NCBI RefSeq assembly: GCF_027257975.1
Contig: NZ_JANZKX010000003.1
Location: forward strand, 744,001 to 808,000
DNA: 64,000 nt
DNA from: Pelomonas sp. BJYL3
Lineage (GTDB): Bacteria > Pseudomonadota > Gammaproteobacteria > Burkholderiales > Burkholderiaceae_C
Reading direction: 5' to 3'
How positions within the stretch are numbered: the first letter of the stretch is position 1; every line of letters starts with the position of its first letter. The position numbers and the translations under genes are program-made. This document shows positions 25,350-34,331 of the stretch, piece by piece. Under the pieces are notes generated by a model. It was not told the DNA's origin, searched no databases, and worked only from the letters and a program-made list of their open reading frames with translations.

Positions 25350-26564
25350 TCAGGCCGGTGCGCTCGCCCGGGCCTGAAGGGCTCGGCGTCCGGCCAGAAA
25401 TGGCAGGCTCCAGTGCAGCGCGGGGGTCAGGTCTTGCCCCAGCTCGGCCAGCACCAGGGCGAGCCCAGCATGACCTTCGAGCAGGCTCAGATCCGGCGCT
25501 GCGTCCGCCTCCAGCGCCGCCAGCAGGCCGCCCTCGCCCTCCAGGGCGTGCTGCCGCTGGAAGCGGGCGGCCATCTCGGCCCGCTGCGGGGCCAGCTGGC
25601 GCAGCAGCCAGGCCGAGCCGATGCTGCCGTGGCACAGCCAGGCGTCGGAAAAGCCCAGGCTCGGCAGCGGGCGTCGAGAGAGCGACTGCAGCAGGCGCTC
25701 CACCCAGGCCTCCAGGCCCGGATCCGCCAGCGCCTGCGCCGACAGCTGCAGCGCTGCGGCCATGCCCAGATCGCCATAGCACCAGGCGCAGCGCGATCCG
25801 CCCGCCTCTTCCGCCGCCACGCCGAAATGGGCCGGCCCGCCCTGCTGCTCATGGCGCCTGAGCGTCTGCACGCTGCCCAGCAGCAGCTCACGCCCCTGCG
25901 CGGCGCCACTGGCCCCCACGGCCTGGGCATAGGCCAAGGCGGCCAGCACGCCCGCCTGCCCGTGCGCAACGCCGAGGTCCGTGCACCCCGTGGGATGCAC
26001 ATCGCCCATGGGAAATCCGCGTATCCAGGCGGCGGGGGTGAACCAGGACAGGCCGCCCGCGCCGTCCGGCCGCGCCTGGGCAGCCAGGCGCCGGAGGCAG
26101 GCCTCGGCCAGGGGCAGGTCCCCGCCCTGCTGCTCGCGATAGGCCGCGTAGACGAGCAGGCCGCTGAGGCCGCCGATGAGGTCGAAGTGCTCGGGCAGCC
26201 CCTCGCCACTGCGCAGGCATTCCATCAGGTGCTCGTCCGCGTCCCGGGCCATCTCTTCCGCCATGCCCAGCGCATGGACGCGGTCCAGCTCCAGCGCGGC
26301 GAACAGCAGCCCCTGGACACCCTGGAACAGGCCGTGCGGGTAGCGCGGAAGCTGGGACAGCAGGCGCGCCAGGCGCTCGGCCAGCCAGCCCGCGTCGAGG
26401 CTGGGCGGGGCACCGCGCGCCACGGCCAGCTCATCGAGTGCGGCCAGCGCCAGGAGCTGCCCGGCGGCACCGCGCGCATAGGTGGCATCGCGCCAGTCCT
26501 GGTCCAGTGCCCGGCGCAGATGCCCGCGCACGGTCTCGATCAGGCGAAGCTGGGCCGGGCTCAT
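25350..26564 (-). CDS. lanC: LanC-type lanthionine cyclase
   Basis: Zinc enzyme that adds Cys thiols to dehydrated Ser/Thr to close thioether rings. It has 404 residues with the LanC double-barrel motifs in order: DLIGGLSGLLVYA (about 140), GVAHGQAGVLAAL (about 210), a zinc-ligand Cys in CAWCYGDLG (about 272) and Cys-His ligands in WLCHGSIGSAWLL (about 320). The ligands expected of an active cyclase are all present. The start overlaps the lanB stop by four bases (ATGA), so translation is coupled. Confidence 0.9.
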   Translation of the reverse strand: MSPAQLRLIETVRGHLRRALDQDWRDATYARGAAGQLLALAALDELAVARGAPPSLDAGWLAERLARLLSQLPRYPHGLFQGVQGLLFAALELDRVHALGMAEEMARDADEHLMECLRSGEGLPEHFDLIGGLSGLLVYAAYREQQGGDLPLAEACLRRLAAQARPDGAGGLSWFTPAAWIRGFPMGDVHPTGCTDLGVAHGQAGVLAALAYAQAVGASGAAQGRELLLGSVQTLRRHEQQGGPAHFGVAAEEAGGSRCAWCYGDLGMAAALQLSAQALADPGLEAWVERLLQSLSRRPLPSLGFSDAWLCHGSIGSAWLLRQLAPQRAEMAARFQRQHALEGEGGLLAALEADAAPDLSLLEGHAGLALVLAELGQDLTPALHWSLPFLAGRRALQARASAPA

Positions 26565-29500
26565 GCGGCCGGCTCCGCGGCGGCCACGGGGGCTCGCCGC
26601 GCCTGGCGGGCGCGCAGCAGGCGCCTCGCGAAGTCATAGAGCAGGGTCTCGTGGCGACGCGGCTCGCTGGGCGCCAGGCGGTTGCAATGCATGTGCAGCA
26701 GGCTTTCGAGGACCTGCTCGCGCTGCGCCTGCGGCAGCGTCTGCAGCTGCACCTGCAGCGCCTGCAGCAGCGGCTCACGGCGTGGTGCATGCAGGGCCAG
26801 CACCGCCAGCCATCGGCCGAGGCTGCCCTCCCCTTTCTGCAGCCCTTCCAGCTCGCGCCTGAACTCCCGGAAGCGGGCGCCGATGGCCACCAGCGCTGCC
26901 GAGCGGCCCGCACTGCCGGCCTGCTCCTCCAGGAACTGCCGGGCCAGCTTGTCCAGCAGAGCCTCGCGCCGTGCCGGGTCGGGGCACAGCTGGCCGGCAT
27001 AGGCATCGAGGGAGGCCAGGGCATGGAGCCAGCGCGGTGCCGCCTCCACACCGGCTTCGCCAGCCTCGGCTTCGAGGTCCAGCAGGGCCAGCAGCTCGTC
27101 CGAATCCACGGCAAAGAGCTGCTCCGCCAGCGCCAGGCCACCGGCGCCCCCGTAGCGCTGCAGCTCCGGCAGGTAGTCGTCCGTCTGCACGCGCCACAGC
27201 AGGCCGCGCCGCTGGGCCTGCGCCAGGCTGGACTGCAGCCGTTCGTGCAGCTGCACCAGGGTGTCGCGGTCGCGGGCGCGGCAGCGCAGGCGCAGGTGCT
27301 CGAAGCTGTCCTGATAGCGCACGACGAACCAGGCCTTGAGCTGGCCCTGCGACTGGGCCTCCCGCATCAGCGGTGCGACGTGCTCGCGCAGCACCCGGTC
27401 GGCATAGCCCGCGCCGGTGTAGAGGCGCAGATAGATCCAGTCATCCAGGCAGGGGCGGCGCTCGCCTTCCGCCACCAGCGCCTCACGCTCCGGATGCCAG
27501 GCTGCGGGCTGCGCCGGCGCCGCCGCGCGCTTCGGGCGCCGCAGTGGCAGCAGCCATTCCTGGCTGTGCTGGTCGAAGGCCTGGTGCTGCTGCGCAGCGT
27601 TGAGGGCCAGGCACTCGTGCAGCAGGGCCTGCGGCAGCTTGATGATCTCGTCCAGCAGCAGGGCGACCGATCCGGGGTTGTCCAGGTCCACCGGCAGGTG
27701 GTTGTCGTGCTGGTCCCAGGTGACGAAGCGCGGCAGCCCGCGCTCGGCACGCCAGGCACTCAGGCTGCCTTGCGCGGCGGCCTTGTTGAGGGCCTCGATG
27801 CCGGGTGCATCCAGCAGCCAGCGGGCGCGCGCCAGGATCAGCCCCTCGCAGGCCACCCGCGGCAGGAAGGGCAGGTGCTGGACGGCCTGGGGCCAGGCAA
27901 AGCCCATCCAGGGGCCGTCTTCGTCCTGCAGCCCGGCCAGGAACTCATAGGTGCCCAGCTGGCGGGCGCTGTAGTTGTGGGCGCTGCTGAGACGCGGGAT
28001 GACGCGGCGGCCGCTGCGCCGCTCGCGCAGCACGAAGCGATCGCCCACGAGCTGGATGCTGAGGTCGCTGAGCCACAGCTGCTGCTCGCGCGGCTTGTCG
28101 CTGCTGCCGGCATAGACGAGCTCGTGGCTGGCCAGGGCCGGGCGGCGCAGGATGTTGAGCAGGCGGTCCTGCGGGTGGTGGATCAGCTCGGCATAGAGGC
28201 AGTCCGGCTGCTCGTCGCGGTCTTCGCGGGCATAGCGGGCGGCGGCCTCGGTCAGCTGCGGGCTCAGGTGGCAGAAGCGGGCGACCAGCTCCAGGCCGTT
28301 GCGCCCGCCCAGACCGCGCAGCTCGAACTGGGGCGCCTGCCCGGCCGGCGCCGGCAGGCGCGCGACCTGGGCATAGAGGCCCTCGGGCAGGGTCGGTTCG
28401 GCTGGCTGGCCCAGGCCCTTGAGGTCCTCCGTGCTCAGTTCGATGGGCTCACCTTGCCCGCCCTGCGCGAAGAGCCGGCTCAGCACCAGGCGTTCCAGCG
28501 GCAGCATGGGCAGCGCAGCGCCGCCCTCACCGCCGCCAGCGCCGCCCAGCTTCAGGCCCTCCAGCAGAGGGGAGGCCAGGCTGCCGCGGTTCGGATAGGG
28601 CAGGCCCAGCTCCGGATGCAGCGCGTAGGCCAGGTTGACCTCGCGCTCCTCGAAGCGCTCGCGGAACAGGCGCTTGTAGTCCTGCCGCTGGGCCGTGCGA
28701 CGGGCCGTGAGCGCCATCACCGTCTGCAGCCGGCTCACCAGGCTGGCCACCAGGGCCGGGTCCAGCCGGGCGGGGCGCGGGTCCAGGGTGTCGATCTGCA
28801 GGACGCCGCGGCTCAAGTCCTCGCTGCCGATCTCGGCCTCGATACGCTCGCGCAAGGCCTGGTAGGCCGGCACCAGGGAGGCCTCGCTGTCCGCCTGGGC
28901 CCGCAGGCCCTGAAGATGCCGCTGGATGTCCAGCAACGCCTCCAGCGCCGGATGCGGCGACGTCCGGGCCAGGGCCTGATCAAGGCTGCAGCCCGGGCTG
29001 GCCGTGGGAGCCAGCAGAGGCTGGAGCAGGCGGCGGTCGATCAGCTCGTGCAGGAAGTCCGCAGCCTCCGCCGGCTCGACCTCCAGCTGCCGGCACAGCA
29101 GCCCGCTCAAGGTGGCGAAGGCTTGCGGGACCTGGGCGCCATCCAGCAGCAGCTGCAGGGCCTCGCCATGGACGAGTTCGACGGCGCGGTAGCTGCGCTG
29201 GCGGTTGGCCTGGTAGATCCAGTCCACATAGCTGAGGTGCTCACCGCAGCGCACCGCCGTGTTGCTGATCTGCCAATGCAGCTGCTCACGCCAGCCGCGG
29301 TCCTGCAGGGCCCGCTCCAGCAGGCAGGCTTCCACGCCGCTGTCCAGGTGGATGCCGCGCTGCAGGGCCTGCGTCGTCGGGGCGGATGCGGGAGCCGGCT
29401 CGGCTTCCTCGTGCGCCCCCGTCGTCGCCAGCTGGACCTGGGCGAAGAGTCCGAAAGGCGTGCAGCGGTAGGCCGCGCGGCTGAGGAAGCGCGCCAGGCT

Positions 29501-29746
29501 GGCGACCAGCTTCTTGCGCTCCGTCGGCAGGCGGCTGACCTCCCCCACGCCCTGCCTCAGCTCCAGCAGGCGGGCATGCAGAGAGGGGCTGGACACATAC
29601 AGTCCCTCTTCCAGCCACGGCTGGGCATACAGGGACAGGATGAAGGACTCCGGGTCCTCGCTCCGCTGCCAGTCCTGGAAGTGCCGCAGGGGCAGCAGGG
29701 GGCGGCGCAGCACGGCGAAGCCCGCCGGCGCGATCAGCTCTTTCAT
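26561..29746 (-). CDS. lanB: LanB-type lanthipeptide dehydratase, full length
   Basis: Class I dehydratase that uses glutamyl-tRNA to activate precursor Ser/Thr and then eliminates glutamate. It has 1061 residues starting MKELIAPAGFAVLRRPLLPL after a GGAGGGAG ribosome-binding site; an upstream extension is possible but has no family similarity. The large N-terminal glutamylation domain (about 1-730) includes RVIPRLSSAHNYSARQLGTY. The C-terminal elimination domain starts near DDWIYLRLYTGAGYADRV (about 770) and contains WFVVRYQDSFEHLRLRCR. Both halves are in one polypeptide, unlike the split enzymes of some clusters. It is the first gene of the RiPP operon. Confidence 0.92.
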   Translation of the reverse strand: MKELIAPAGFAVLRRPLLPLRHFQDWQRSEDPESFILSLYAQPWLEEGLYVSSPSLHARLLELRQGVGEVSRLPTERKKLVASLARFLSRAAYRCTPFGLFAQVQLATTGAHEEAEPAPASAPTTQALQRGIHLDSGVEACLLERALQDRGWREQLHWQISNTAVRCGEHLSYVDWIYQANRQRSYRAVELVHGEALQLLLDGAQVPQAFATLSGLLCRQLEVEPAEAADFLHELIDRRLLQPLLAPTASPGCSLDQALARTSPHPALEALLDIQRHLQGLRAQADSEASLVPAYQALRERIEAEIGSEDLSRGVLQIDTLDPRPARLDPALVASLVSRLQTVMALTARRTAQRQDYKRLFRERFEEREVNLAYALHPELGLPYPNRGSLASPLLEGLKLGGAGGGEGGAALPMLPLERLVLSRLFAQGGQGEPIELSTEDLKGLGQPAEPTLPEGLYAQVARLPAPAGQAPQFELRGLGGRNGLELVARFCHLSPQLTEAAARYAREDRDEQPDCLYAELIHHPQDRLLNILRRPALASHELVYAGSSDKPREQQLWLSDLSIQLVGDRFVLRERRSGRRVIPRLSSAHNYSARQLGTYEFLAGLQDEDGPWMGFAWPQAVQHLPFLPRVACEGLILARARWLLDAPGIEALNKAAAQGSLSAWRAERGLPRFVTWDQHDNHLPVDLDNPGSVALLLDEIIKLPQALLHECLALNAAQQHQAFDQHSQEWLLPLRRPKRAAAPAQPAAWHPEREALVAEGERRPCLDDWIYLRLYTGAGYADRVLREHVAPLMREAQSQGQLKAWFVVRYQDSFEHLRLRCRARDRDTLVQLHERLQSSLAQAQRRGLLWRVQTDDYLPELQRYGGAGGLALAEQLFAVDSDELLALLDLEAEAGEAGVEAAPRWLHALASLDAYAGQLCPDPARREALLDKLARQFLEEQAGSAGRSAALVAIGARFREFRRELEGLQKGEGSLGRWLAVLALHAPRREPLLQALQVQLQTLPQAQREQVLESLLHMHCNRLAPSEPRRHETLLYDFARRLLRARQARRAPVAAAEPAA

Positions 29747-30287
29747 GGTCTCCCTCCGAGACGAAACGAATGACGCCGGAGATCCACCACAGCCGCAGGC
29801 CAGGCCCCGGCCGCGGATCTCCGTCCTGCACGATGTGCTGGCGCCGTGTTTCCGGCGCTCGACACCAGACCCTGCACAGGCGGCCGCGCCTGCGTCAGAG
29901 CACCCCCGACCCAATCCATTAGGTCAGCGCCCTGACATCAGCACACCGCCTGATGCCCCGCCTTCCCGGCCACCTCGCCACTGAGCCAGCAAAGCACCAA
30001 TCAGGATCCAGTTTCTATATTTGAATACCAATTTAATACCTGCACAAATCCAGCGCAAGCATGGAATCCAGGGGAATGCGCCCCCGGCTGCCCCACCTGT
30101 CAGTTCTTACAGGTCAAGGGAGTGGCCCGGTTTCAGCGCACGAACAGACCGGGCGGACAGCCGCCTGCAGGGAAGCGCGCCGCTGCACCGGCTCCGTGCC
30201 GGCGAAATCATGCGGAACGTCGAAGCGCGGCGCAGGCGGCCGGGGCCCGGCCGCCTGCCGATGCGCGGAAACGCCTGAACCGCGGGC
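29747..30287. promoter_or_regulatory. RiPP operon upstream region
   Basis: 540 bases without a gene, upstream of lanB and downstream of the halogenase. The stretch 30001-30060 is distinctly AT-richer than its surroundings and contains operator B. On the minus strand TTGTGC and TCAAAT hexamers 17 bases apart flank that operator, a weak but plausible promoter for lanB. Confidence 0.4.
30026..30041 (+). promoter_or_regulatory. Operator B: TACCA-N6-TACCT upstream of the RiPP operon
   Basis: Two TACC half-sites six bases apart (TACCA, ATTTAA, TACCT) lie 280 bases before lanB. The arrangement is the same as the sites at nagK and the halogenase; only the last base differs from consensus. It would sit within the candidate lanB promoter. 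Confidence 0.5.
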
Positions 30288-31817
30288 TCAGCCGCGCGCC
30301 TGCGCGGCGGCGGCGCGCAGGCCATCGAGCCACTCGCGATGGGACGGCAGGCTCTCCACCAGACGGCGGGCGCGCGCCTCGACCTGGGCCAGCTGCTGGC
30401 GCGCCTCCCGGCGCTCGGCCTCGCCGATGGGGAAGCCGCGGGTGGCGAACTTCATGCCATAGAGCACGTACAGGTAGTTCTCGACGCTGAAGAGCTCGAA
30501 GCGGCTCCCGAAGTCCGTGGCCTGAGGCGGGGCGACGCGCCATTTCGCCAGGCGCTCGCGCAGGACCTCGGACAGGTGGCCGGGCTGGCGGTTGTCGAGC
30601 CAGAAGTCGGAATCGCTGCGGTCCGACAGGTGGTAGTGCAGCTGGACGAAATCGATGATCCGTTCCCAGGCCTGCCCGGTCGCTTCATTGAAATGGCGCC
30701 GCAGCGCGGGCTCATCGCCCCGCTGGCGGGGGAAGTTCCGGGACAGGAGCTGGGCCGAGAAGTCCGTCAGCAGGATGGACGTAGCCTCCAGCGGTTCGAC
30801 AAAGCCCTGCGCCAAGCCCAGGGCCACGCAGTTGTGGCTCCACATCTGCTGGCGGTAGCCGATCTTCATGGCGATCTTGCGCGGCACGAAGCCGGCCTCG
30901 GGGCGGCCGAGGTAGCGCGCGAAGGCGGCCACGGCCTCGTCCTCGCCCATGTAGGCGCTGGCGTAGACGAAGCCGGTGCCGCGGCGCTGGGTCACGGGGA
31001 TGTCCCAGATCCAGCCCGCGCGGTGGGCCGTGGCCAGGGTGTAGGGCGCGATGGGCTCGTCGGGGCCGAAGGGCACCTGCTGGACCAGGGCGGTGTCCGT
31101 CAGCACCTGGTGCGACTTGTCCACGAAGGGCACCTTGAGCACGCCCTGGGTCAGCAGGGAGGCGAAGCCGCTGCAGTCCACGTAGAAGTCGAAGGCCAGA
31201 CGCTCGCCGCTGCGGGTGCGCAGGGCCGCGATGCTGCCGTCGGCCGCGCGCTCGGCGCCGACGATGGTGGCGAGCTGGTGCCGGACACCAAAGCGCTGCT
31301 GCGCATTGCGCGAGAGGAGCTGGGCGAACTGCTGCGCGTTGACGTGATAGGCGTAGTCGGCCTCGCCCACATAGGGCCCGGAGGAGATCTGCTTGGGACT
31401 GCGCCCAGCCTCCGAGAGGCGGGCCGCGACGGACACGTCGTCGAAGGGCCGCCCGCCGCTGTCCTCCAGCCAGGCGGGCGTCACGTCCAGCCCGCCGGGG
31501 AAGGGCGAGGCAAAGGCGTGGAGGTAGTGGTGGTCGGCGCCATGCCGGGCCGCATCCAGCCAGCCCTGGAAGCGGATGCCGGTCTTGAAGGTGGTCTCGC
31601 AGGACAGCATCAGCTCGGCCTCGCCAATGCCGAACTTCTGCAAGGACTGCTTGATGAAGGGCACCGTGCCTTCGCCCACGCCGATGATGGGCACCTCGTC
31701 CGACTCGATGACCGTGATGCTCAACTCCGGATCGGCCAGCAACTCGCGCCCGAGATGGTTGGCCGCCAGCCAACCCGCGGTGCCGCCGCCGATGATGGCA
31801 ATCGTCTTGATCTTCAT
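30288..31817 (-). CDS. Flavin-dependent tryptophan halogenase-like protein
   Basis: 509-residue FAD-dependent halogenase family member (PF04820). The nucleotide-binding motif IIGGGTAGWLAANHLG is at 9-24. The lysine that forms the chloramine in PrnA/RebH is matched in TTFKTGIRF, the conserved GWIWDIP (WxWxIP) signature is present, and the catalytic glutamate region reads GFVEPLEATS. The catalytic residues therefore look complete. Such genes often lie beside TonB receptors in sugar-uptake regulons, where the substrate is unknown; the upstream operator C supports that context. Because it also adjoins a RiPP operon with two Trp-containing cores, peptide halogenation is an alternative. A flavin reductase is not seen nearby. 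Confidence 0.87.
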   Translation of the reverse strand: MKIKTIAIIGGGTAGWLAANHLGRELLADPELSITVIESDEVPIIGVGEGTVPFIKQSLQKFGIGEAELMLSCETTFKTGIRFQGWLDAARHGADHHYLHAFASPFPGGLDVTPAWLEDSGGRPFDDVSVAARLSEAGRSPKQISSGPYVGEADYAYHVNAQQFAQLLSRNAQQRFGVRHQLATIVGAERAADGSIAALRTRSGERLAFDFYVDCSGFASLLTQGVLKVPFVDKSHQVLTDTALVQQVPFGPDEPIAPYTLATAHRAGWIWDIPVTQRRGTGFVYASAYMGEDEAVAAFARYLGRPEAGFVPRKIAMKIGYRQQMWSHNCVALGLAQGFVEPLEATSILLTDFSAQLLSRNFPRQRGDEPALRRHFNEATGQAWERIIDFVQLHYHLSDRSDSDFWLDNRQPGHLSEVLRERLAKWRVAPPQATDFGSRFELFSVENYLYVLYGMKFATRGFPIGEAERREARQQLAQVEARARRLVESLPSHREWLDGLRAAAAQARG

Positions 31818-31833
31818 GGGCTGGAATCCTGGT

Positions 31834-31849
31834 TGGTATTCAAGTGGTA
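31834..31849 (+). promoter_or_regulatory. Operator C: TGGTA-N6-TGGTA upstream of the halogenase
   Basis: A perfect direct repeat (TGGTA, TTCAAG, TGGTA) 17 bases before the halogenase start. A minus-strand TTGACT hexamer at 31849-31854 overlaps it. The rest of the 334-base spacer to the secreted-protein gene holds no other gene. Confidence 0.6.
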
Positions 31850-32151
31850 GTCAATCGTCATCTACCATGAATGAGCTCGAAGCCTCCGGCCTAGCATGGA
31901 GGCTCCGTCACCGTCTGCCGTCAACCCGCGGATCGCACAGTCCTTCAGAACCTCGCAACTCTTGCAGTGTTGCCGCCCTCGGCTTTTTGCCATCCTTCCG
32001 CCGCGCCGGACCCGCAAGGGCCGGGGCCATCAGGCACCCGCCCTACCCCTTGCCCGCCGCAGACGGGAGCGGTGTGCTTGACCAAGATCGGGGAAGGCGG
32101 CGGCGCCCATGCATGGGCGCACGGCCACGTCACAGGCGGGAATGAGGATCT

Positions 32152-33156
32152 ATGCAGCGACAACACCTGCTTCTGGGGGCCCTGGCCCTGGCTTTCACGG
32201 GAGCGGCTCAGGCCGATTGGTCTCCCCGCATCCAATCAGGCCAGTATGTGGCCACCGTCAGCTATGGCGGCGGCAGTCTGAGCTACGCGGAAGACTGGCG
32301 CAGCGGTGGACCGCTGGGCACCCTCGCCGGACAGATGAAGGCCGTGCCCTACAGCATGCAGAACGGCCTGAACGAATTCATGCGGGCGTCGGCTGCCAGC
32401 CAGGGCGTCAACTTCCAGAGCGGCACGCTCTCCGGCGATGTCAACGTGCAGATTCAGCCGCAAGCCAACGGCACGGTACTGATGACGCTGGGCGGCGTCC
32501 GCTATGACGCCTACACGCAGTTCAGCGGCAAGCGCTGGGGCATCATCTCGTACAGCTGCGTCAACCATGCCTCCCTGGCCAATCTGCAGGTCACGGCCCA
32601 GTACGGCGCGGCAACCGGCGAGCTGCCCTCCGACAAGATCGGCGTGACCGCCAATGTGGGGTCCTCGACCGACTGCGACTCCAACCTCAGCTGGATGCTG
32701 CCCATCCTGGGCAACATCATCATCAACAAGGCCGAGGGCAAGATTGACCAGGGCGTGCTGGACGGCGTCAAGGGCTCCCTGGGCATGGTCAAGGACGGCC
32801 TCTTCTTCGGCCGCGACCAGAACTACCTGACTGGCCTGAACAAGCTGATTCCGGCCGACAAGGTGGTGACGCTGCCCAATGGCCAGACCTTCCCCATCGG
32901 CCAGTACGTCAACAACAACCTGGCCTACCTGATCGCCAACAGCCAGGTCAGCGTGCAACTGGGCAAGGGCGCGGTGGTCCAGGGTGTCTACGGGACCGGC
33001 GAGCCCACGTCCGACATCATCAGCGGCAATGTCATCACCCTGAATCTGAGCGCGCCGGGCATGAACTTCACGGTGAACCTCACCGAGAGGCTGAATGTGA
33101 TGTGGCAGTGGAAGTGCAGCCTGCGCGACCCGACCAAGTCCTGCCCCATCCCCTGA
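32152..33156 (+). CDS. Secreted protein of unknown function
   Basis: 334 residues starting MQRQHLLLGALALAFTGAAQ, a signal peptide with a probable cut after AQA before DWSPRIQSG. The mature part has no family that I recognise. It is rich in Gly, Asn, Gln, Ser and Thr, with alternating hydrophobic residues suggesting beta structure. Four Cys (SYSC, TDCD, KCSL, KSCP) could form two disulfides. A GAGG ribosome-binding site precedes the ATG. It is divergent from the halogenase and convergent with the nag operon; a terminator-like hairpin follows. Located between a RiPP/halogenase block and amino-sugar catabolism, it could be a secreted binding or immunity protein, but nothing in the sequence proves that. 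Confidence 0.8.
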   Translation: MQRQHLLLGALALAFTGAAQADWSPRIQSGQYVATVSYGGGSLSYAEDWRSGGPLGTLAGQMKAVPYSMQNGLNEFMRASAASQGVNFQSGTLSGDVNVQIQPQANGTVLMTLGGVRYDAYTQFSGKRWGIISYSCVNHASLANLQVTAQYGAATGELPSDKIGVTANVGSSTDCDSNLSWMLPILGNIIINKAEGKIDQGVLDGVKGSLGMVKDGLFFGRDQNYLTGLNKLIPADKVVTLPNGQTFPIGQYVNNNLAYLIANSQVSVQLGKGAVVQGVYGTGEPTSDIISGNVITLNLSAPGMNFTVNLTERLNVMWQWKCSLRDPTKSCPIP

Positions 33157-33176
33157 TCGACCTCCGCGTCGTCAGC

Positions 33177-33208
33177 AGGGCCGGCTCGCAAGGGTCGGCC
33201 CTTCTTCT
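33177..33208 (+). terminator. Probable terminator after the secreted-protein gene
   Basis: AGGGCCG at 33177-33183 pairs with CGGCCCT at 33196-33202 and is followed by TCTTCT, a weak T-tract, 21 bases past the stop codon. Confidence 0.5.
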
Positions 33209-33237
33209 CGTGCGCGCCCCCCGTGCGGTGGCCGGAC

Positions 33238-34308
33238 TCAGAGCTTCCAGTACCAGCCCCGCCGGTCCAGCGCCCAAACAATGCCGCTCCACAGCGCCAC
33301 GAAGGCCAGGGCGAAGCTCAGGGACTGGACCTCGGGGCCGAGGGCCGTCCCGATGGGGGAGAACAAGCCGCCGTACAGCGGCCCCATCCAGCCAAAGCCT
33401 TCCAGGAAGACCGTGCACATCCAGGCCCCCGCATAGGCGGCCATGGCATTGACGCCGAAGGCCCGCCCCAGCGGCGGCAGGCCGCGGCGGTCCACCAGCT
33501 CGTTGGCCAGGGCCAGGGCCGCGAAGGCCCAGCCGCCGGTCCAGAGGACGAAGCTGGGCGTCCACAGCTGCTTGTTCCAGGGCACCCATTGCGTGGCCAG
33601 TGCGCCCAGCAGGAGCAGCAGGGCCGCGGGCATCCACAGGCTGCGGCCACGCCCCTGGCGCAGGCGCTCTCCGGCGATCAGGCCCAGCACCGTGCTGGCC
33701 AGGGCGCCCAGGGTGCTGAGCAGGCCCTCGGGGTCGTGACCCAGGCCGCTCGCCGCATCCCACAGGTAGTTCCAGCGGCCCAGGATCAGGCTGTCCAGGC
33801 GCGAGGCCAGATTGGTCTGCGGCTCCCAGCCGCCGCCCCAGGCCATCAGGCCACCATAGCCGATCAAAAGCGCAGCCAGCACGGACCAGCGCGCACGTTC
33901 GCTGCGCCAGGCGGTGCCCAGCAGGGCCGCGAAGGCCAGGCACAGGCCGATGCGCTGCATCACGCCCATCAGCCGGTACTGCGGCTTGTCCATCAGCCAC
34001 CAGGCCAGCAGGTGCAGCACCAGGCCCAGCACGAAGACCTTCAACGCACGCTTCAGCAGAGGCGGCAGCAGCAGGCCGGCCGGCTCGCCACGGCTCCAGC
34101 GCCCGCCCGTGGCCAGGCTCAGGCTGGCGCCGGCAATCAGCAGGAAGAAGGGGAAGATGAGGTCGGTGGGCGTGCAGCCGTTCCAGGCGGCGTGCTCCAG
34201 GGGCCAGAACACATGGTCCCAGTCGCCCGGGTTGTTGACCAGCAGCATGGCGGCCACGGTCAGGCCGCGCAGGGCATCGACGGAGGCCAGACGGGAGTTC
34301 GCAGTCAT
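33238..34308 (-). CDS. nagX: NagX-like membrane acyltransferase family protein (COG4299)
   Basis: 356-residue polytopic inner-membrane protein starting MTANSRLASVDALRGLTVAA. It shows the family opening RLASVDALRGLTVAAMLLVNNPG, then WNGCTPTDLIFPFFLLIAGAS and about ten hydrophobic segments. It is related to heparan-alpha-glucosaminide N-acetyltransferase and to NagX of bacterial chitin regulons. It is last in the nag operon, 23 bases after the GH16-like gene. The reaction in bacteria is unsettled; a role with amino sugars at the inner membrane is inferred from context. Confidence 0.85.
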   Translation of the reverse strand: MTANSRLASVDALRGLTVAAMLLVNNPGDWDHVFWPLEHAAWNGCTPTDLIFPFFLLIAGASLSLATGGRWSRGEPAGLLLPPLLKRALKVFVLGLVLHLLAWWLMDKPQYRLMGVMQRIGLCLAFAALLGTAWRSERARWSVLAALLIGYGGLMAWGGGWEPQTNLASRLDSLILGRWNYLWDAASGLGHDPEGLLSTLGALASTVLGLIAGERLRQGRGRSLWMPAALLLLLGALATQWVPWNKQLWTPSFVLWTGGWAFAALALANELVDRRGLPPLGRAFGVNAMAAYAGAWMCTVFLEGFGWMGPLYGGLFSPIGTALGPEVQSLSFALAFVALWSGIVWALDRRGWYWKL

Positions 34309-34331
34309 CGGGATTGGCGCAAGGCGCGGGC

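Noticed and set aside
30107-30543. Short Arg/Ala-rich frames in the lanB-halogenase spacer as additional precursor peptides
   Set aside because: No leader motif, no double-glycine site, no ribosome-binding site, and partial overlap with the halogenase gene.
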